Shown piece after piece: positions 51,130 through 63,940 of a stretch of DNA of 64,000 bases (position 1 is the first letter of the stretch; the number at the start of each line of letters is the position of its first letter). Source of the stretch: Plasmodium malariae (taxonomy: Eukaryota > Apicomplexa > Aconoidasida > Haemosporida > Plasmodiidae). Under the pieces are notes generated by a model. The model had not been told where the DNA came from. It saw nothing but the letters and a program-made list of their open reading frames with translations, and made no database searches. The position numbers and the translations under genes were made by a program. The stretch covers positions 1,761,001-1,825,000 of the forward strand of contig NC_041779.1 in assembly GCF_900090045.1 (NCBI RefSeq), written 5' to 3'.

Positions 51130-53103
51130 GGTGACTATAATATTAAAGTGTGCTCTGAATATATATCTGAAAGAAAAAATAAAAATTTATTATGTTATAT
51201 TTTACAAAAGCATATTCTTAAATTAATATTTCCTAATTAAAGGAAATTATAAAATTATCATTTACATAAGAATTTTTATATGAAATATTAAATAATGAAT
51301 GAACTACTATTTATTTTATAATCTATTTATATTAACCATAAATATATAAGAACTAGATATTTATCTAAACTTACTTTAATATTTAATACAAGTTAAGTAA
51401 ATATTTTTATGAACAATTTCATGTTTTCTATATAAAGAGAAAGTCAAGTTGCTGACAATATAAACCTACATATGAGATGCATCATGTAATATACAATTCA
51501 TTATGGAAAAACAGTATTAATATACTGCATTTTTTCCTTTTATTTTAATGAAGACCAAAAAATATAAATAAAATTGTATGTATTAATACAAATAATTCAC
51601 CGTATTATTATGTTTCTCTGAAACTATATAATCTAAAAAACACATAATTATTAGTACTGTTAGTATGTTTATATTTTATTATATTATTTTTGTTATTTAT
51701 TTTTAATATTAGCTATAATTTTGCCATAATTATTTTGTTAATTCTTTTACGTATTTACTACTTATGTCTAAGGATCAGAATAGATAATATATAAATTATA
51801 CTAAATTTTCGATGTGATACTAGACACCTCATGTAATTAAACTGTAACTGACACTTAATATTATATATATATATCATTTATCCAAAATTTAACTATTTGT
51901 GATATATATATAATTTCATTGACAAATTCTAAAATAGAGTAATATATTTCATATATATATGTTTTGTACATGCGTATTACTTCTTTTATTTATGAATGAA
52001 TTCATACTGGCAATATTTTAATTAATAAAATGAATATTTAGATATATTAAATAAAAAAAGCAAATTCAACTATTTATTCGAAATAAGTATAATTCTCTGG
52101 ATATTTTTATAACAAAATTAATTATTCTATACATTTAAAAAAGCAGTAAATTATATTATAATGTTTTAATGAATAATATTAATAATATTATATTTCCATG
52201 TAAATGAATTATTATACTACATTAAATTATATAAAAAATATTGAACCCCCTAATTTTGTTTTTGTAATTATTTAAAGATATATTCTAATGAATATATCAA
52301 AAAAATAACCTTTATTTTTTGTTTTTATTTTGCATAACTATATGAGAATATCATTTATACAACAATGACAAATATGTTTTACCATAAAAAATGAAAAAGT
52401 TAATATATTATTTTATAATACATTTTAATATATGAATCACTATATGGAATTACATAAAATTTTAAATGTATTGAGAATATCATAGGTTAATGAACCATAA
52501 TTTAAAAATACAGTTACTAATTTTAATTTTTCTTTTGAAACTAGAACACAAGAGATGTGGAATAATAAGTAAATTAATAAATAAATGCATTTTAATTACA
52601 AACTTTTGTAAATAATTACTTAACATAAACAAATTAGTTATTTCGTTAATGTTTAATCATTTTGCTCTATTAAGGTGTTATTGGTTTTATTTATTTATAA
52701 TTTCTAAATTTATATTTATACAAATTTTTTGTTCTATATATTTTTTTTTTTTATTTACTTATTTTATATCTGATTTACTTTAAATATATGTTAATTAATA
52801 AGGCTACATGTGGAAATATACGTAAAAATATTTTATTTTTTTTCTAGGAATTATATTTTTAAATCTTTATGTTTGAATACATTATGCATGTGATACGCAT
52901 ACTACATAAATAACATATAATATTAGATGCATAAGTAGTCACATAAAAAAATATATTAATTTCCTAAATATATGAGAACCTACTGGAAGAAATTCAAATT
53001 AATTGCTTTAAATATTTATATAACAATTTTTTTTTTTTTTTTCTTCTTTATTATTTTTTTTATAGTCTTATAAATATATATATATTTTGTTTTTTTATTG
53101 TTT

Positions 53104-53170
<67 letters not shown>

Positions 53171-54779
53171 TTTTTAAAATATATTTCTCGTTATTTTGTT
53201 GTAATATATGAACAAATTTATTATATATTAATGTAGTTCACCCTTTACATTTTATTCAGAGTAATGCAAAAATTAATAAATATTCATATTAGTTATTAAA
53301 TATTCCTTCATAATGCCACGAATATATTATTTATTTAAAAAATATTTAACAATAAAATATATAAAATGATAGGTAAATTTTTCACATAAATTATACTAAC
53401 AGAATATCAATGGATATATATGACGAAGTAGAGGATGAAGATGAAATATATATACAGCTAATACAATGTTACATTTTTTGGTAACTTTAAATAATATAAC
53501 ATATTTTTTTCTTATTAATTATGTATAAAAGAACAACGCAGTAACTGTGATATATATTACTATAAATAGAATTTACGTATTAAAATTTATAGTTCATATT
53601 ATATGACATACATATATATAATAATTAATACCCTCTAATAATGAATACATCCTTAAAAATAATGTATATGAGAAAATTTATTTTATGATATATTTTAATT
53701 TTACATACATTATTTTAGTTGTAGATATAAATATATAATCGAAACACTCTATAAAAGTAACTTATATATATATATATGATTTCAACAAATATGAAATAAA
53801 TTTTATTTGTCTTTGTTATCTTAATGTAAAATATTTGATAATATAGTTATGTTTTAAATAATATGTTTACTCCTTTTGATTTACATATAATTGCAATATT
53901 TTCAATTCATTTAATATAAAATTCTATGATTTTAACAAAGATAATTTAAAATTTGTGTTCAATAATTTATTACATTCACACTATTTAATTAAATAAGTAC
54001 AAATGTTATTACTTAAGTTCAATTATATATAAAAGGACAAGTTATATTTATTATTAAGAAAAGTTAGTTAATTTAATGATTAATCTGTAAGTTTGTTACA
54101 GCTATTATTAACGTTAATATTTTATAATTATTAATTCGTCTTTTCTCTTAGATTTCCACTTATACATATAATATGGATAGGTTGTTTATAAAAAGTAATA
54201 CGCTTTTTGTGTATGGGTGTATTAAATGATAATATAGGTACAGGATATCAAATTAGAATTGAAGATTTTTCACAATTTATATGTATCTACTTGATAAAAT
54301 ATAACTTTTCATAAATATTTTTTTTTTGATTTCCTATATTTTTTTCTTTTACCTTTGTAAACTTGTTCAAACGAGTCTTATTACGCTAAAGTTTTGTCGT
54401 TCTATTAGATTTATACTCATTTATACGGTACTGCTTCTACAATATTAATATTAAAAAAAGTTGTTATAATCTTTTTTTTTTTGGTATTTTCTAAAAAAAC
54501 ACTTTCTTTAAGTTTTTTATTACTTTATGTTATATGCGGAACGATCCTTATTATTGAACATTTATAAATAAGAATTTACTACAATATAACATGTTATATA
54601 ACACCTGTTGTTACGTGAATATTTTAGATTATTTTCAGAATTCAAGCTATTTTATTAATCATTTTTTTTATCTAAATATTTCGAAATAATTATATTTGTT
54701 TTTTATTGAATAGAATAGGAAAATTAAAATAGCATAAGCTATTATTAGAAAATATTACATATTTTTCAATACATCACTA
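51130..54779. other. AT-rich stretch without genes
   Basis: This is the 5' side of STP1. No coding region is supportable. Contains the (AT)n run at 53109-53165. A 24-codon acidic frame at 53410-53484 (M-D-I-Y-D-E-V-E-D-E-D-E) is too short to call. Confidence 0.5.
53109..53165. repeat. (AT)n dinucleotide repeat
   Basis: An uninterrupted alternating AT run of about 57 bp, preceded by a shorter one at about 53071-53085. Confidence 0.95.
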
Positions 54780-55130
54780 TTACGATATTAATGTCTTGTC
54801 TGAGGAGATTGGATATTTGTAAAGATGTGCTTGAAATATTTGAATAGAATAATTTATATTTTTAAATAAATAATATTAAAAATACTGCAATATATGTTAA
54901 TGTTATTAAAGGATATAAACAAATATATCCAAATGTAGTAGTTCAGAAAGAGTTTGTACCAATGGTACGCTATCTTAGAAAGAGTATTTGACATAAATGA
55001 TGTATCATTGAGATTCTACAGGTTCATTTAGTTTATTAGTATATTTTAAGCTGTTCATGTGTTAGAACCTAGCCATACGATTTTTATTACTATTATATTC
55101 ATTTTTAACGTTTTCCGTTTATGTACAAAA
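54780..55130 (+). pseudogene. Probable fourth remnant of the decayed exported-protein gene (copy D)
   Basis: Similarity to copy C is patchy but ordered. I-N-V-L-S-E-E at about 54.79 kb stands where C has its L-L-L-E export core. GTAGTTCAGAAAGAGTTTGTA at about 54.94 kb aligns with GCTGAATCAAAAAGATTTAGT at about 32.99 kb. AGCTGTTCATGTGTTAGAACC at about 55.05 kb aligns with AGCTTGTAGAAGAACC at about 33.15 kb, followed in both by a TTTTATTACT... membrane-like stretch. It lies about 2.6 kb upstream of the fam-l at 57.4 kb, the spacing seen for the other copies. No frame stays open. Confidence 0.3.
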
Positions 55131-57420
55131 AATATTTCATTTTTATATAACACGTACATTTATATGGATATTATATAATAAATAATATTTTTCACCATAT
55201 ATAAGCATACTATATATATTAATTGAAAAATAAAAATTTACTAAAATTAAAACGAATATAAAATGTGTTAAAAATATAAAAAAGGGGGGATTTTCAGGAA
55301 TTTTACCTTTGTTGAACAACAAAAGAATAGATCCATTTAAGTTACGGTTGAAACCAAGTTACACAATAAATTGGATAAAAATTGCTTATTTAAATGAACG
55401 CATTACTTATTGCATATGTTAGAATATACAATTTTCATAAACATGAAATGATGTTATGGAAATTGTAATCTAATATTATATTTATCTTCTTTTATATGTA
55501 TGTACTAAGTATTAATAATATTATTAAATAAACATAAACATGACATAATTAGAAAAGTATTTAAACACTACTGTTATATTATAAACAACAAAGACATATG
55601 ACATATATATAAGGGAAAAATTAAATATTTCCCTGTAAATTAATATATTTATATATGGTCTCTTTATTTAGAGAATGTAAATAATCTAGATGAATAACTT
55701 ATTGTTTCTTAAAATAAATAGATCAAAAAATACATAGGATCAATAAATGTTTCTAAAAATAACAATATTTATAAGTAAATATTTAGCAGTATTTTATTAT
55801 ATAGTGCACTTATTTTTCATAATATATTTACAATTTTTGTGTATAGATTATTATAAATTTTTATAATGGATTAAAGCACATTATATACATAAGAATTAGG
55901 TGAGAGAAAAAATGTGAGCTGTTCAAAATGTTCGAAAAAATAGAACCTGAGTGTCTTCATAAAAGTTATAATGAAACTAATGTACATATTAAAATATCAA
56001 ATTATGTTAATTTTAATATATGTAATTTTTTTTTCCTTGTTTTTGTAAATTATAAATAGTATTTTGGTTTCATCTGTTTGTTTTTTAAGTTTTAATTATT
56101 AACTGGAAAGATAGTAATTTTTAAGGACATCAATAATATAAAGTGAATGTTCTTTTGACTGGAATATTTTTTTATAAAACTTTTTTATAATTAAATTTCT
56201 AATGGTTACAATATGTAAGAGATAAATATTGGAATAATATATTTATACTCATTCATTTCAGTTACCATGTAAAATATGTTTCTGTGATTATGTATTTTCA
56301 AAAGAATATATAAAAAGTAATTTATTCTTTCTAATATTATGAATTGAATAATCACTAAGTAATATATCTTAGTTGAATATATTTTTATTATTTCACAATT
56401 TAAGCATATTATATCATATATATATAATTAGTAAATTTGCTTCAATTGATATATTTTTAAATTAATGAAATTTAATGTAACAATTATATATCTGCTTTAC
56501 CTTTAAACTTTTTTTTTTTTTTTTAATATTTTTATATCACTTTGGAATATATATATTAAAAAAAAAATTTAAAAATCTATGTATATGAATGTAAAAAAAT
56601 TTCTTTTATATGGAAGGTATAACTTAAACGTAATTAAAAATTGTGATTTTCAAATATTAAGGTGCAAAAATAAGAAATCACACCTTGTTTGCTCTTACAA
56701 TATATATATCTACATAGATTAAGTAGTTCCATAAATTTCTATCTTAAAAAGAAATTATATACTATAAAAAAGTATATTTACTTGAGGAGGAATTAATGCA
56801 TTTGTCCTAATTAATATAATTAATATGTTTTTTTCTTATATTATTATGATTATTGTATTATTATAATAATTGATATTTTATTAATAAAAATCAACGTTTT
56901 CAAAATAAAAATTTATATAATCAGAATTATTAATTGTTTATAATTTTTAACATTATTAATTATTTTCTTAATATATAGAGGAATATATTATATTTATATT
57001 CTCTACATTCTACATAGTGTATAAACTCAATATTTACATATAATATGTATTCGAATATTTTTTTCATAATTTATTCTGAAAAAGGTTAATAAAAATATTA
57101 TATCATTATAACACTACACTGAATATTTAAATTATATATTTTAAATATATATGTATTAAATCGAATTATATGATTTCAAAGAAAGTTATTTTTTTTTTTA
57201 AATAAAATTAAGATAAATATTACATAATGCAATTTAAAAATTAATTTTGATTATAGAATATGTAACGTACATTATGGTTATGTATATTTTATTATATATT
57301 TATACAGAAATAATAAATTTTTTTTATTATTTTAAATATTTCGTTTTATCATTAGAAGTATATTCTATTATTATTAACTTCTTCTTTATTGATTCTATTA
57401 TAATAATAAATATCTGTATA
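55131..57420. other. AT-rich spacer upstream of fam-l
   Basis: No gene is supportable. The fam upstream element lies at 56991-57044. The frame open from 57247 is a chance upstream extension of the fam-l first exon. Confidence 0.5.
56991..57044 (+). promoter_or_regulatory. fam-gene upstream element, copy 9
   Basis: TTATATTCTCTACATTCTACA, then TAGTGTATAAACTCAATATTT, lie about 425 bp before the fam-l start at 57421. Close to the copy at 27.2 kb. Confidence 0.5.
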
Positions 57421-58402
57421 ATGGAACAAAAAACAAAAACCCTCTTACTTATTGATATGGTTGAGATTATCCTATTATCTTGGATTCTTAATTTTAACAG
57501 TGATGTTGTATGAAAATATTATTTAAGGATATTTGTAATCATAACATTTTTTGGTTTTTTTCTGTATTAATACTTTTTTTTTACCTCTGTATTATTTATA
57601 CTATTAAATAAAAAATATTTACATTTTTTTTTAGGGCATGTTTGACATTCCATTGAATAAGTATTGCAATTGTACGAAAGAATTAGAAGCAAGAAATTAT
57701 CGATTACTAGGAGGATATAAGTATAATATCGATTCAAAGGATATATTTACAAAAGAACAAATGCCAAATATTGGTTTGACCAACAAAAAAGATACATGTA
57801 GCAGAGAGGATGGGGTGGAAAGCAAAATGAATAAATCAAATGGATGTTCACCAAGTATGACAAGAAATCGTAAAAGAGATATGAATAAAAAATCTTGTAC
57901 ATTTGAGACCAAAAAATACTCCCGTTTGGAAAAAAAAATATTCAAGGAGCTTGATTATGAGAATTTTCTTAAAAAAAACAGAACAATTACTAATAAGATG
58001 TACAAAAAAATAATGCTTAAAAAATACAGATTACGATTTACTTTACCTTTATTATTTTTTTCACTGTTATTAATCATACTCTTAGTAGATTTATCATGGG
58101 GTTTGATTGATGGGAATAAGGGGTTATGGGATGCATTAGGGGTTTTGACCCATTTAAGAACCTTGGCTAATGGTTCTCTGAAAAACTTTTTAGAAAAATT
58201 GAAAGAGTTAAAAGGGTTTTGGAAACCTGCTTTTAATGCAACATCGAGAGCTGTTAGTAAAATAGACGTATTATGGCATTTATTTGGTATTCTAATATAT
58301 TTCATACCGTTCGTTATATTGGGTTTCACATTAATATTAGGGATTATTTATTATCATAAAAAAGTTAAAAAATATGAAAAAATCAAGTTCAGAAAAAGGT
58401 AA
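57421..58402 (+). CDS. fam-l: fam-l protein, two exons, intact
   Basis: Exon 1 (57421-57507) encodes M-E-Q-K-T-K and a signal core containing acidic residues (I-D-M-V-E-I), unusual among the copies, ending S-W-I-L-N-F. The donor is GTT|GTATGA, the intron is 127 bp, and exon 2 (57635-58402) starts G-M-F-D-I after TTTTTTTTAG. The product is 284 aa. The export-like motif R-L-L-G-G begins at residue 52. The core Y-S-R-L-E-K-K-I-F-K-E-L-D-Y-E-N-F lies at about 124-140. Membrane segments lie near 161-183 and 243-267, and the tail is YYHKKVKKYEKIKFRKR. The loop carries a leucine/lysine heptad-like stretch (L-K-N-F-L-E-K-L-K-E-L-K) that could form a helix. It is the first member of the last doublet in the window. 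The acidic signal core might weaken secretion, but the frame and splice sites are sound. Confidence 0.92.
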
Positions 58403-59356
58403 AACGAATAGTAAGAGATATTATACTTTTTAAAAAGAAATACCCAATAAGAACTAATATATATTATCTTTAGTGATATTCTTAATAAATATTCTCAAAA
58501 CAGTATATATTTTATAGGTAAATTTACATAAATATACCGATAAATATATTCAACTGTAAAAAAATATGTCTTAATTTTTTTTGTGAATATACATGTTTTA
58601 ATTTTTTTAAATGTGTTCATTAATATGTTATCTCTGTTTAATGTTGCATTTTCGATTTTTTTATATATTTTTTTATATGTAAGTAGGTTTTTATGAGAAA
58701 TAAAATTTTCTGAGTTAAAATTAATATATAATAGGATAATTTACATAATTATATTGAAATAGTATGTTAATTTATAAATATAATATGTGGTACTTCCTAT
58801 TTTTCCACAGATTAAGTCTAAAATTATTATTTATGGAAGTAATTATTAAAATGTATTATTCGATTTATATTAACTATAAATATGTCCTATTTTATAATTT
58901 ATGTAAGAATGTGAATCTGTTTTGTTCCATTTACATACATATTTGTAATTAGTAAAACTATCATATATATTGTATAAAATATATTTTATGAAATATGTTT
59001 TATAGAATATATTTTTTGTTAATCCCTTTTTGAAAAAGGTGGAGATGTTTGGGGATGGTTTAATAGAAAAAAAAATGTATATAATTATATAATATATATA
59101 TTAAATATTGATTATTTTTAATAGTTTTTTAAATTAAAATTATGAGTTTTTAAAATTAAAGGAAGAGCTAAAATAATTTAATTTATTATTAGTGTATTCG
59201 GCTGCGATATTAAAGATAATTTTGGAAATTCTACTTAAATATATATTATATTGAAAATATATAGAATATATAATTTGTTAATTTTTTTTTATTACAAAAC
59301 AATAAAAGAAATTACTTTACGTTAATTGCAGATGAATGTATTATATTGTGGAATTG

Positions 59357-59380
59357 TTTTGTTTTGTTTTGTTTTTAATG
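59357..59380. repeat. (TTTTG)n pentanucleotide repeat
   Basis: About four tandem TTTTG units are visible in the spacer. It is a simple repeat with no implied function. Confidence 0.8.
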
Positions 59381-60660
59381 ATTATATATCTCTTAACGTG
59401 TTTTATATGTCTATGAAAATAAAAATTGTCTTTAACTGTAATGAATCTAATTTTATTTTTTTCTGAAATAATAAATTAAAATGTATTTAAATATTTTTAT
59501 ATATATTCTATTTTTCAAGATTGTCTATAATTATGTAATGTATAAAATTTTGAAAATGTTTTAAATATATATGAAAATATATGTAGTTTATAGAAACAAT
59601 TAATAACATCTTCAAAATAATTACAATTTATTAAACACAATAAATAAGAAAAAACAATTATATTTTTTAGATAATTTATAAATAATATTGTTATTATTTT
59701 TTAGATAATTTTTAACAATTTGTATGTAAAAATTATATATTTGTTCGCTTTGTTTCATTCAATATATCTAATACAGAAATTTGGTTATGGAATGGTTTTT
59801 CGAATATTTTTATTTATTAAAATTGATTTTATATAGATATAAATGAACGCAAAAACATTAAATTATTATATTTTTTAGTTATTACACTTAAATACACATT
59901 TAAAAAATATTTTTATATAAATATAATGTCTCATTCATAATTATTTCTTTGTAAAAAGTATACTTAAGATAAAGGGAATAAGATATTATCATGTACAAGT
60001 AGTTGTTTCTAGGAAAGTGAAAACATATCTAATATACATTTTAATTAAAAGATCAAATATTTTTGTATTTTTTGTTAATTCTACAGATTAATATAATATA
60101 TTCAAATATTTTATTTCATTCAAAAAAAATATATATCCATTGATATATGTAACAGTTCTATTATAGCAATAGGTATTTTATTTTTTGTTTTTTTATTATA
60201 TTATTGTTACTTCTGAATATATATAGTTAAAAAAAAAAATAATAAAAAATTTAGTACATGATTATATATAATTTTCATTAAAATTATGTAATACCACTTG
60301 AACGCAAAGATTAGAACGTTTAAAAATTATGGTACGAATATAAAACAAAAGTCTTAATTTGACTTTAAAATAGATACTAAATCATATATTAGGTAGAATA
60401 AAATAAATTTAATTTTTTAAATATATTATACGCTAAAAAAATAATATATTAATTCAAGGAGTAATTGGATCATATGTTATATTTTAAAAAACATAAAATT
60501 ATATTTTTTTCCATTTAATTTTTTTTATTATTTTATTGTTATAATAATTGATATTTTTTTTTAATAATAAGTCGTGAAATATAATGTTTATAATATTTAA
60601 TTGTTATTAAGGTAATATCCATAAAATTTGTAATTAATATTTTAATAATAGATAAACATA

Positions 60661-60710
60661 CTATATATGTATTCTAAATGTTGTATGTTTTATGGAAACT
60701 CAATATTTCA
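60661..60710 (+). promoter_or_regulatory. Extra fam upstream element without its own gene
   Basis: TATGTATTCTAAATGTTGTAT, then GAAACTCAATATTTCAAAATA, match the element but lie about 1250 bp before the nearest fam start. No exon 1 follows at the usual 420 bp. Confidence 0.3.
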
Positions 60711-61570
60711 AAATAATATGGAATAAAATTTTTTTTCCGTAGTTTCTTAAGAAAAGTATTTGTAAAAATACTATTTAATTAGTACACTCGATGAAATAAT
60801 TTAATAATATACATAGTATAATTAAGAATAAATTTAAATTATTTTATTTTAATGAAAGTGTAATTTTTAAAAATATTAAAATAAAAATTTTATAATACGT
60901 TTATAAATATATTTTTCTTTATATATATATTACAAAATTTATTACAGCAATGAACGTTTCATTAATTATTTACGAAGAAATAATAATTTTTTTTGTTTTA
61001 ATATAAAGTATTATTAAAATTCGTTAAAATATGTTATTACATGAAAATATTACGTATACGTGTATATGTAAGGAATAATTCTCTTGTAATTTTAGGATTT
61101 TCTTTTTTTCTAATTGAATTACAATATTTAAAATATAAATTAATAAGGAAAAAAAAAAAAAAAAAAATGGATAAATTTAAAAATATTTTATTTACAATTA
61201 AACAGTGACTTATTTATAAAAATTATAATTTACAAAAATAAATGCATAATCATAAGAAATTATTTCTTGGATTTCTTTATGAATATATTTTCTCGTAAAT
61301 TAGATATTACATTATAAATTATATTTTTTTAATTATATTTAGAATATCAAAAAAACTGCTTATTAATAAGAGGAATCTAAACTATGGATTATAATTAACA
61401 CAACACAAAATATTTTCTTTATTTGTTATTTTACGCTATAATAATTAATATTTATTAAGAATAAAATATACTTGTTCTAAAAAATGCTGCTTGTAAAATT
61501 AGTATTATAAACAGGATAAATTCTTTAGTATACTTAATAAGCATTTTAATATATATTGGATCGTATTATA

Positions 61571-61620
61571 TATATATATTCTATACATTCTCTATTGTTT
61601 ATAAACTGAATATTTCCATA
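61571..61620 (+). promoter_or_regulatory. fam-gene upstream element, copy 10
   Basis: TATATATATTCTATACATTCT, then CTATTGTTTATAAACTGAATA, lie about 340 bp before the fam-m start at 61913, the shortest distance of the set. Confidence 0.4.
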
Positions 61621-61912
61621 TAATAAAAAATATTTAATACTGCATTAAATAAAAAGTTAAATTATATATATTGTATATTTATGAATGAATTCAAATTCTT
61701 TTATTTTAATGATACAATTTGTTTTTATATAACATTTAGGTAAAAAATATATAATACATTATTATATACCTTTTTATATGTAGTTGTTTAATTGTAAATT
61801 ATAGTTGTATATATTTAATTAATATCTTAATAAAAAGCAAAAGATATTAATAAAAAAAATATGTTATTATTTATTCATTAGTTTGTATTTTATAATATTA
61901 TAGATATATAAT

Positions 61913-62794
61913 ATGGAACTAAAAATTAATCCAATCTTATTTATTATAATAACTACTTTTACTTTTTTAAAGAGTATTTTCTCTTTTAACCATGATGGGG
62001 TATGATAATATTAGTTATGTTATTGTATTATACATAATTTCCGTGTTTTTGTTTTATTAATACAGTTTTTTACAATTAAAATATTTGTTCATTTGAATAA
62101 TAATCTCTTTTTTTAGTTAACTTTTAACAAATTTGTAGGTGAGAATTTTATGCAGTGTAGAATATTAGACAAAAGAAATTATCGATTACTAGCAAAATGT
62201 AAAGAGGATAAAGATTCAAATAACATATATTTGAACGAATTTTTTCAAAATAATGATAAAAAAGAAAATAAATTTATAACTAATAATAAGAAATGGAATA
62301 AAGAAAAAAACACGAAATCCAACAAAAGTTTATTAAATAAATCTCAGTACTATACAGAAGTTATAGATTACAATAATGGAATATTTGATGGAAAACATTT
62401 TCATTTTGAAAAAAAATTAATAAGAAAAAAAGATTATGATGCTTTTTTAGAAAAAAAGAGGAGAATTAGAGATATATCTTTAAAAAAAATAAAATTTAAA
62501 AGTTACAGATTTGGAAATGCCATATTTTTACTTTTTTTATTGTTGGGAATAGGTTTACCCATATTACAAGGATTAAATCTATTACAAAAAGCTGGAGATG
62601 CGATTAAAAATTTAGGACCTATGAATAGTGTGTGGTCAGCTATAGAAACATGTTTAGGTTCGGCAAAAAATCATTTTTTTTTTATAGCATATAGCACAAT
62701 TATCTTTATATTAGTTGTTATACTTGTAATAGTAATTCCTAAAATTTTAAGAAATAATGAAAAATATAACAGAATTAAGGCGATGTATGAGTAA
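61913..62794 (+). CDS. fam-m: fam-m protein, two exons, intact
   Basis: Exon 1 (61913-61999) encodes M-E-L-K-I-N and a hydrophobic core, but the otherwise conserved W-I-C/H ending is replaced by K-S-I-F-S-F. The donor is GGG|GTATGA, the intron is 117 bp, and exon 2 (62117-62794) starts L-T-F-N-K after TTTTTTAG. The product is 254 aa. The export-like motif R-L-L-A-K begins at residue 52. The fam-m core runs from S-Q-Y-Y-T-E-V-I-D-Y-N-N to F-D-G-K-H-F-H-F-E-K-K-L-I-R-K-K-D-Y-D (about 105-137). Membrane segments lie near 161-180 and 216-238, and the tail is I-L-R-N-N-E-K-Y-N-R-I-K. The core tryptophan of K-K-W-I is leucine here. It pairs with the fam-l at 57.4 kb, at a wider spacing than the other doublets. 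Confidence 0.92.
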
Positions 62795-63940
62795 AGTGCA
62801 TAACAAGAAACATGTTTTTTTATATAACTTATATATATGAAACGTTATATGTAATATCTTTAGTTTATATACTTAATAAACATACATATTGTTTCTATAA
62901 TTTTATTAATGTACATGGATTTAGAACGTAATACTTATAATTAATACTTATAAATTATGTTCTTTGTCTGTTGGTAAATTTGAATGTATTAATAATTGTC
63001 ATTTTTTCTTATAAATTATTGTTGAATCAAAATAAAATAACATCATGTAATATATGCATTTCTGTATATAATTAGATTCTTATAAGAAACATATATAAGT
63101 GAATTAAAATTAATATATAATATTAATGAAGAAGTGTTAGAATTTCCGTTTTAAACGAAAAGTACTTGTATTTATTTTATATTCTTGAATAATAATATAA
63201 TTATCTGTTGACATACTTAAGAAATTATATGATGAACTTTACATTAAAAATGAATATTTTTTTTTTTGTATTTAATGTAAAGTAATATATATATTATTTT
63301 ACAATGATTTCTATATATTTTACTCCAATATAAACATAATATTTGTTATATAAATAATTTTTATTAGAAATATGGCATAACATAAAAATAATTATTAATA
63401 AATTTTGTAAGAAGTTTGATTTTGTTTCTTTAACGGTGTACGTAGGGAATTAGAATTGTATAATAAAATAATATTCTTATAAAGTAATATTCCTTTGGTA
63501 GTGAGGAATAATATTTTAATTTTGTCCAAGTTACTATTTTATTTTATTTAATAAGATTATGTATGCTATAAGTATATAATTAATTTATAAATAGAAAAAA
63601 ATGAACTTCATTATTTTAAGAAAATGAAATATATTTTTATTAATATATTAAAAAAAAATATAAGTTATAAGAAAAAAAAATTTTAATCTTTAACAAAATT
63701 TTTATTTTTATAAATCCTATATTTTATTATTTAAATGAAAGCAATTTGTTTGTTACTGAAATTATTTTTTTATAGAAAATAAATTATTAAAAGTATGTTG
63801 AATTTGTAAGTGAGCTGAGTAAATAGTTTATATAGATTAATTATGTTAAAAACATTGGAAGATGACATTACATAAATAAATTAGGAACAAAATGTCACAA
63901 TAATATTTTATAATTTTTTTAGTTATATACATAATGATGT

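Larger units (their letters stand above)
58403..61912. other. AT-rich spacer with a partly duplicated fam upstream region
   Basis: No gene is supportable; a 62-codon frame at 58764 is low complexity. A (TTTTG)n run lies near 59357-59380. Two copies of the fam upstream element (60661-60710 and 61571-61620) suggest that the promoter region of the next gene was duplicated. Confidence 0.45.

Noticed and set aside
57247..57420. Upstream extension of the fam-l first exon
   Set aside because: The frame is open by chance before the ATG at 57421; every sister gene starts at the M-E-x-K-x-K codon, which gives a standard 29-codon signal exon.
57697..58329. Minus-strand frames of 82 and 124 codons opposite the fam-l at 57.6-58.4 kb
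   Set aside because: Shadows of the conserved + strand fam-l exon; no independent evidence.
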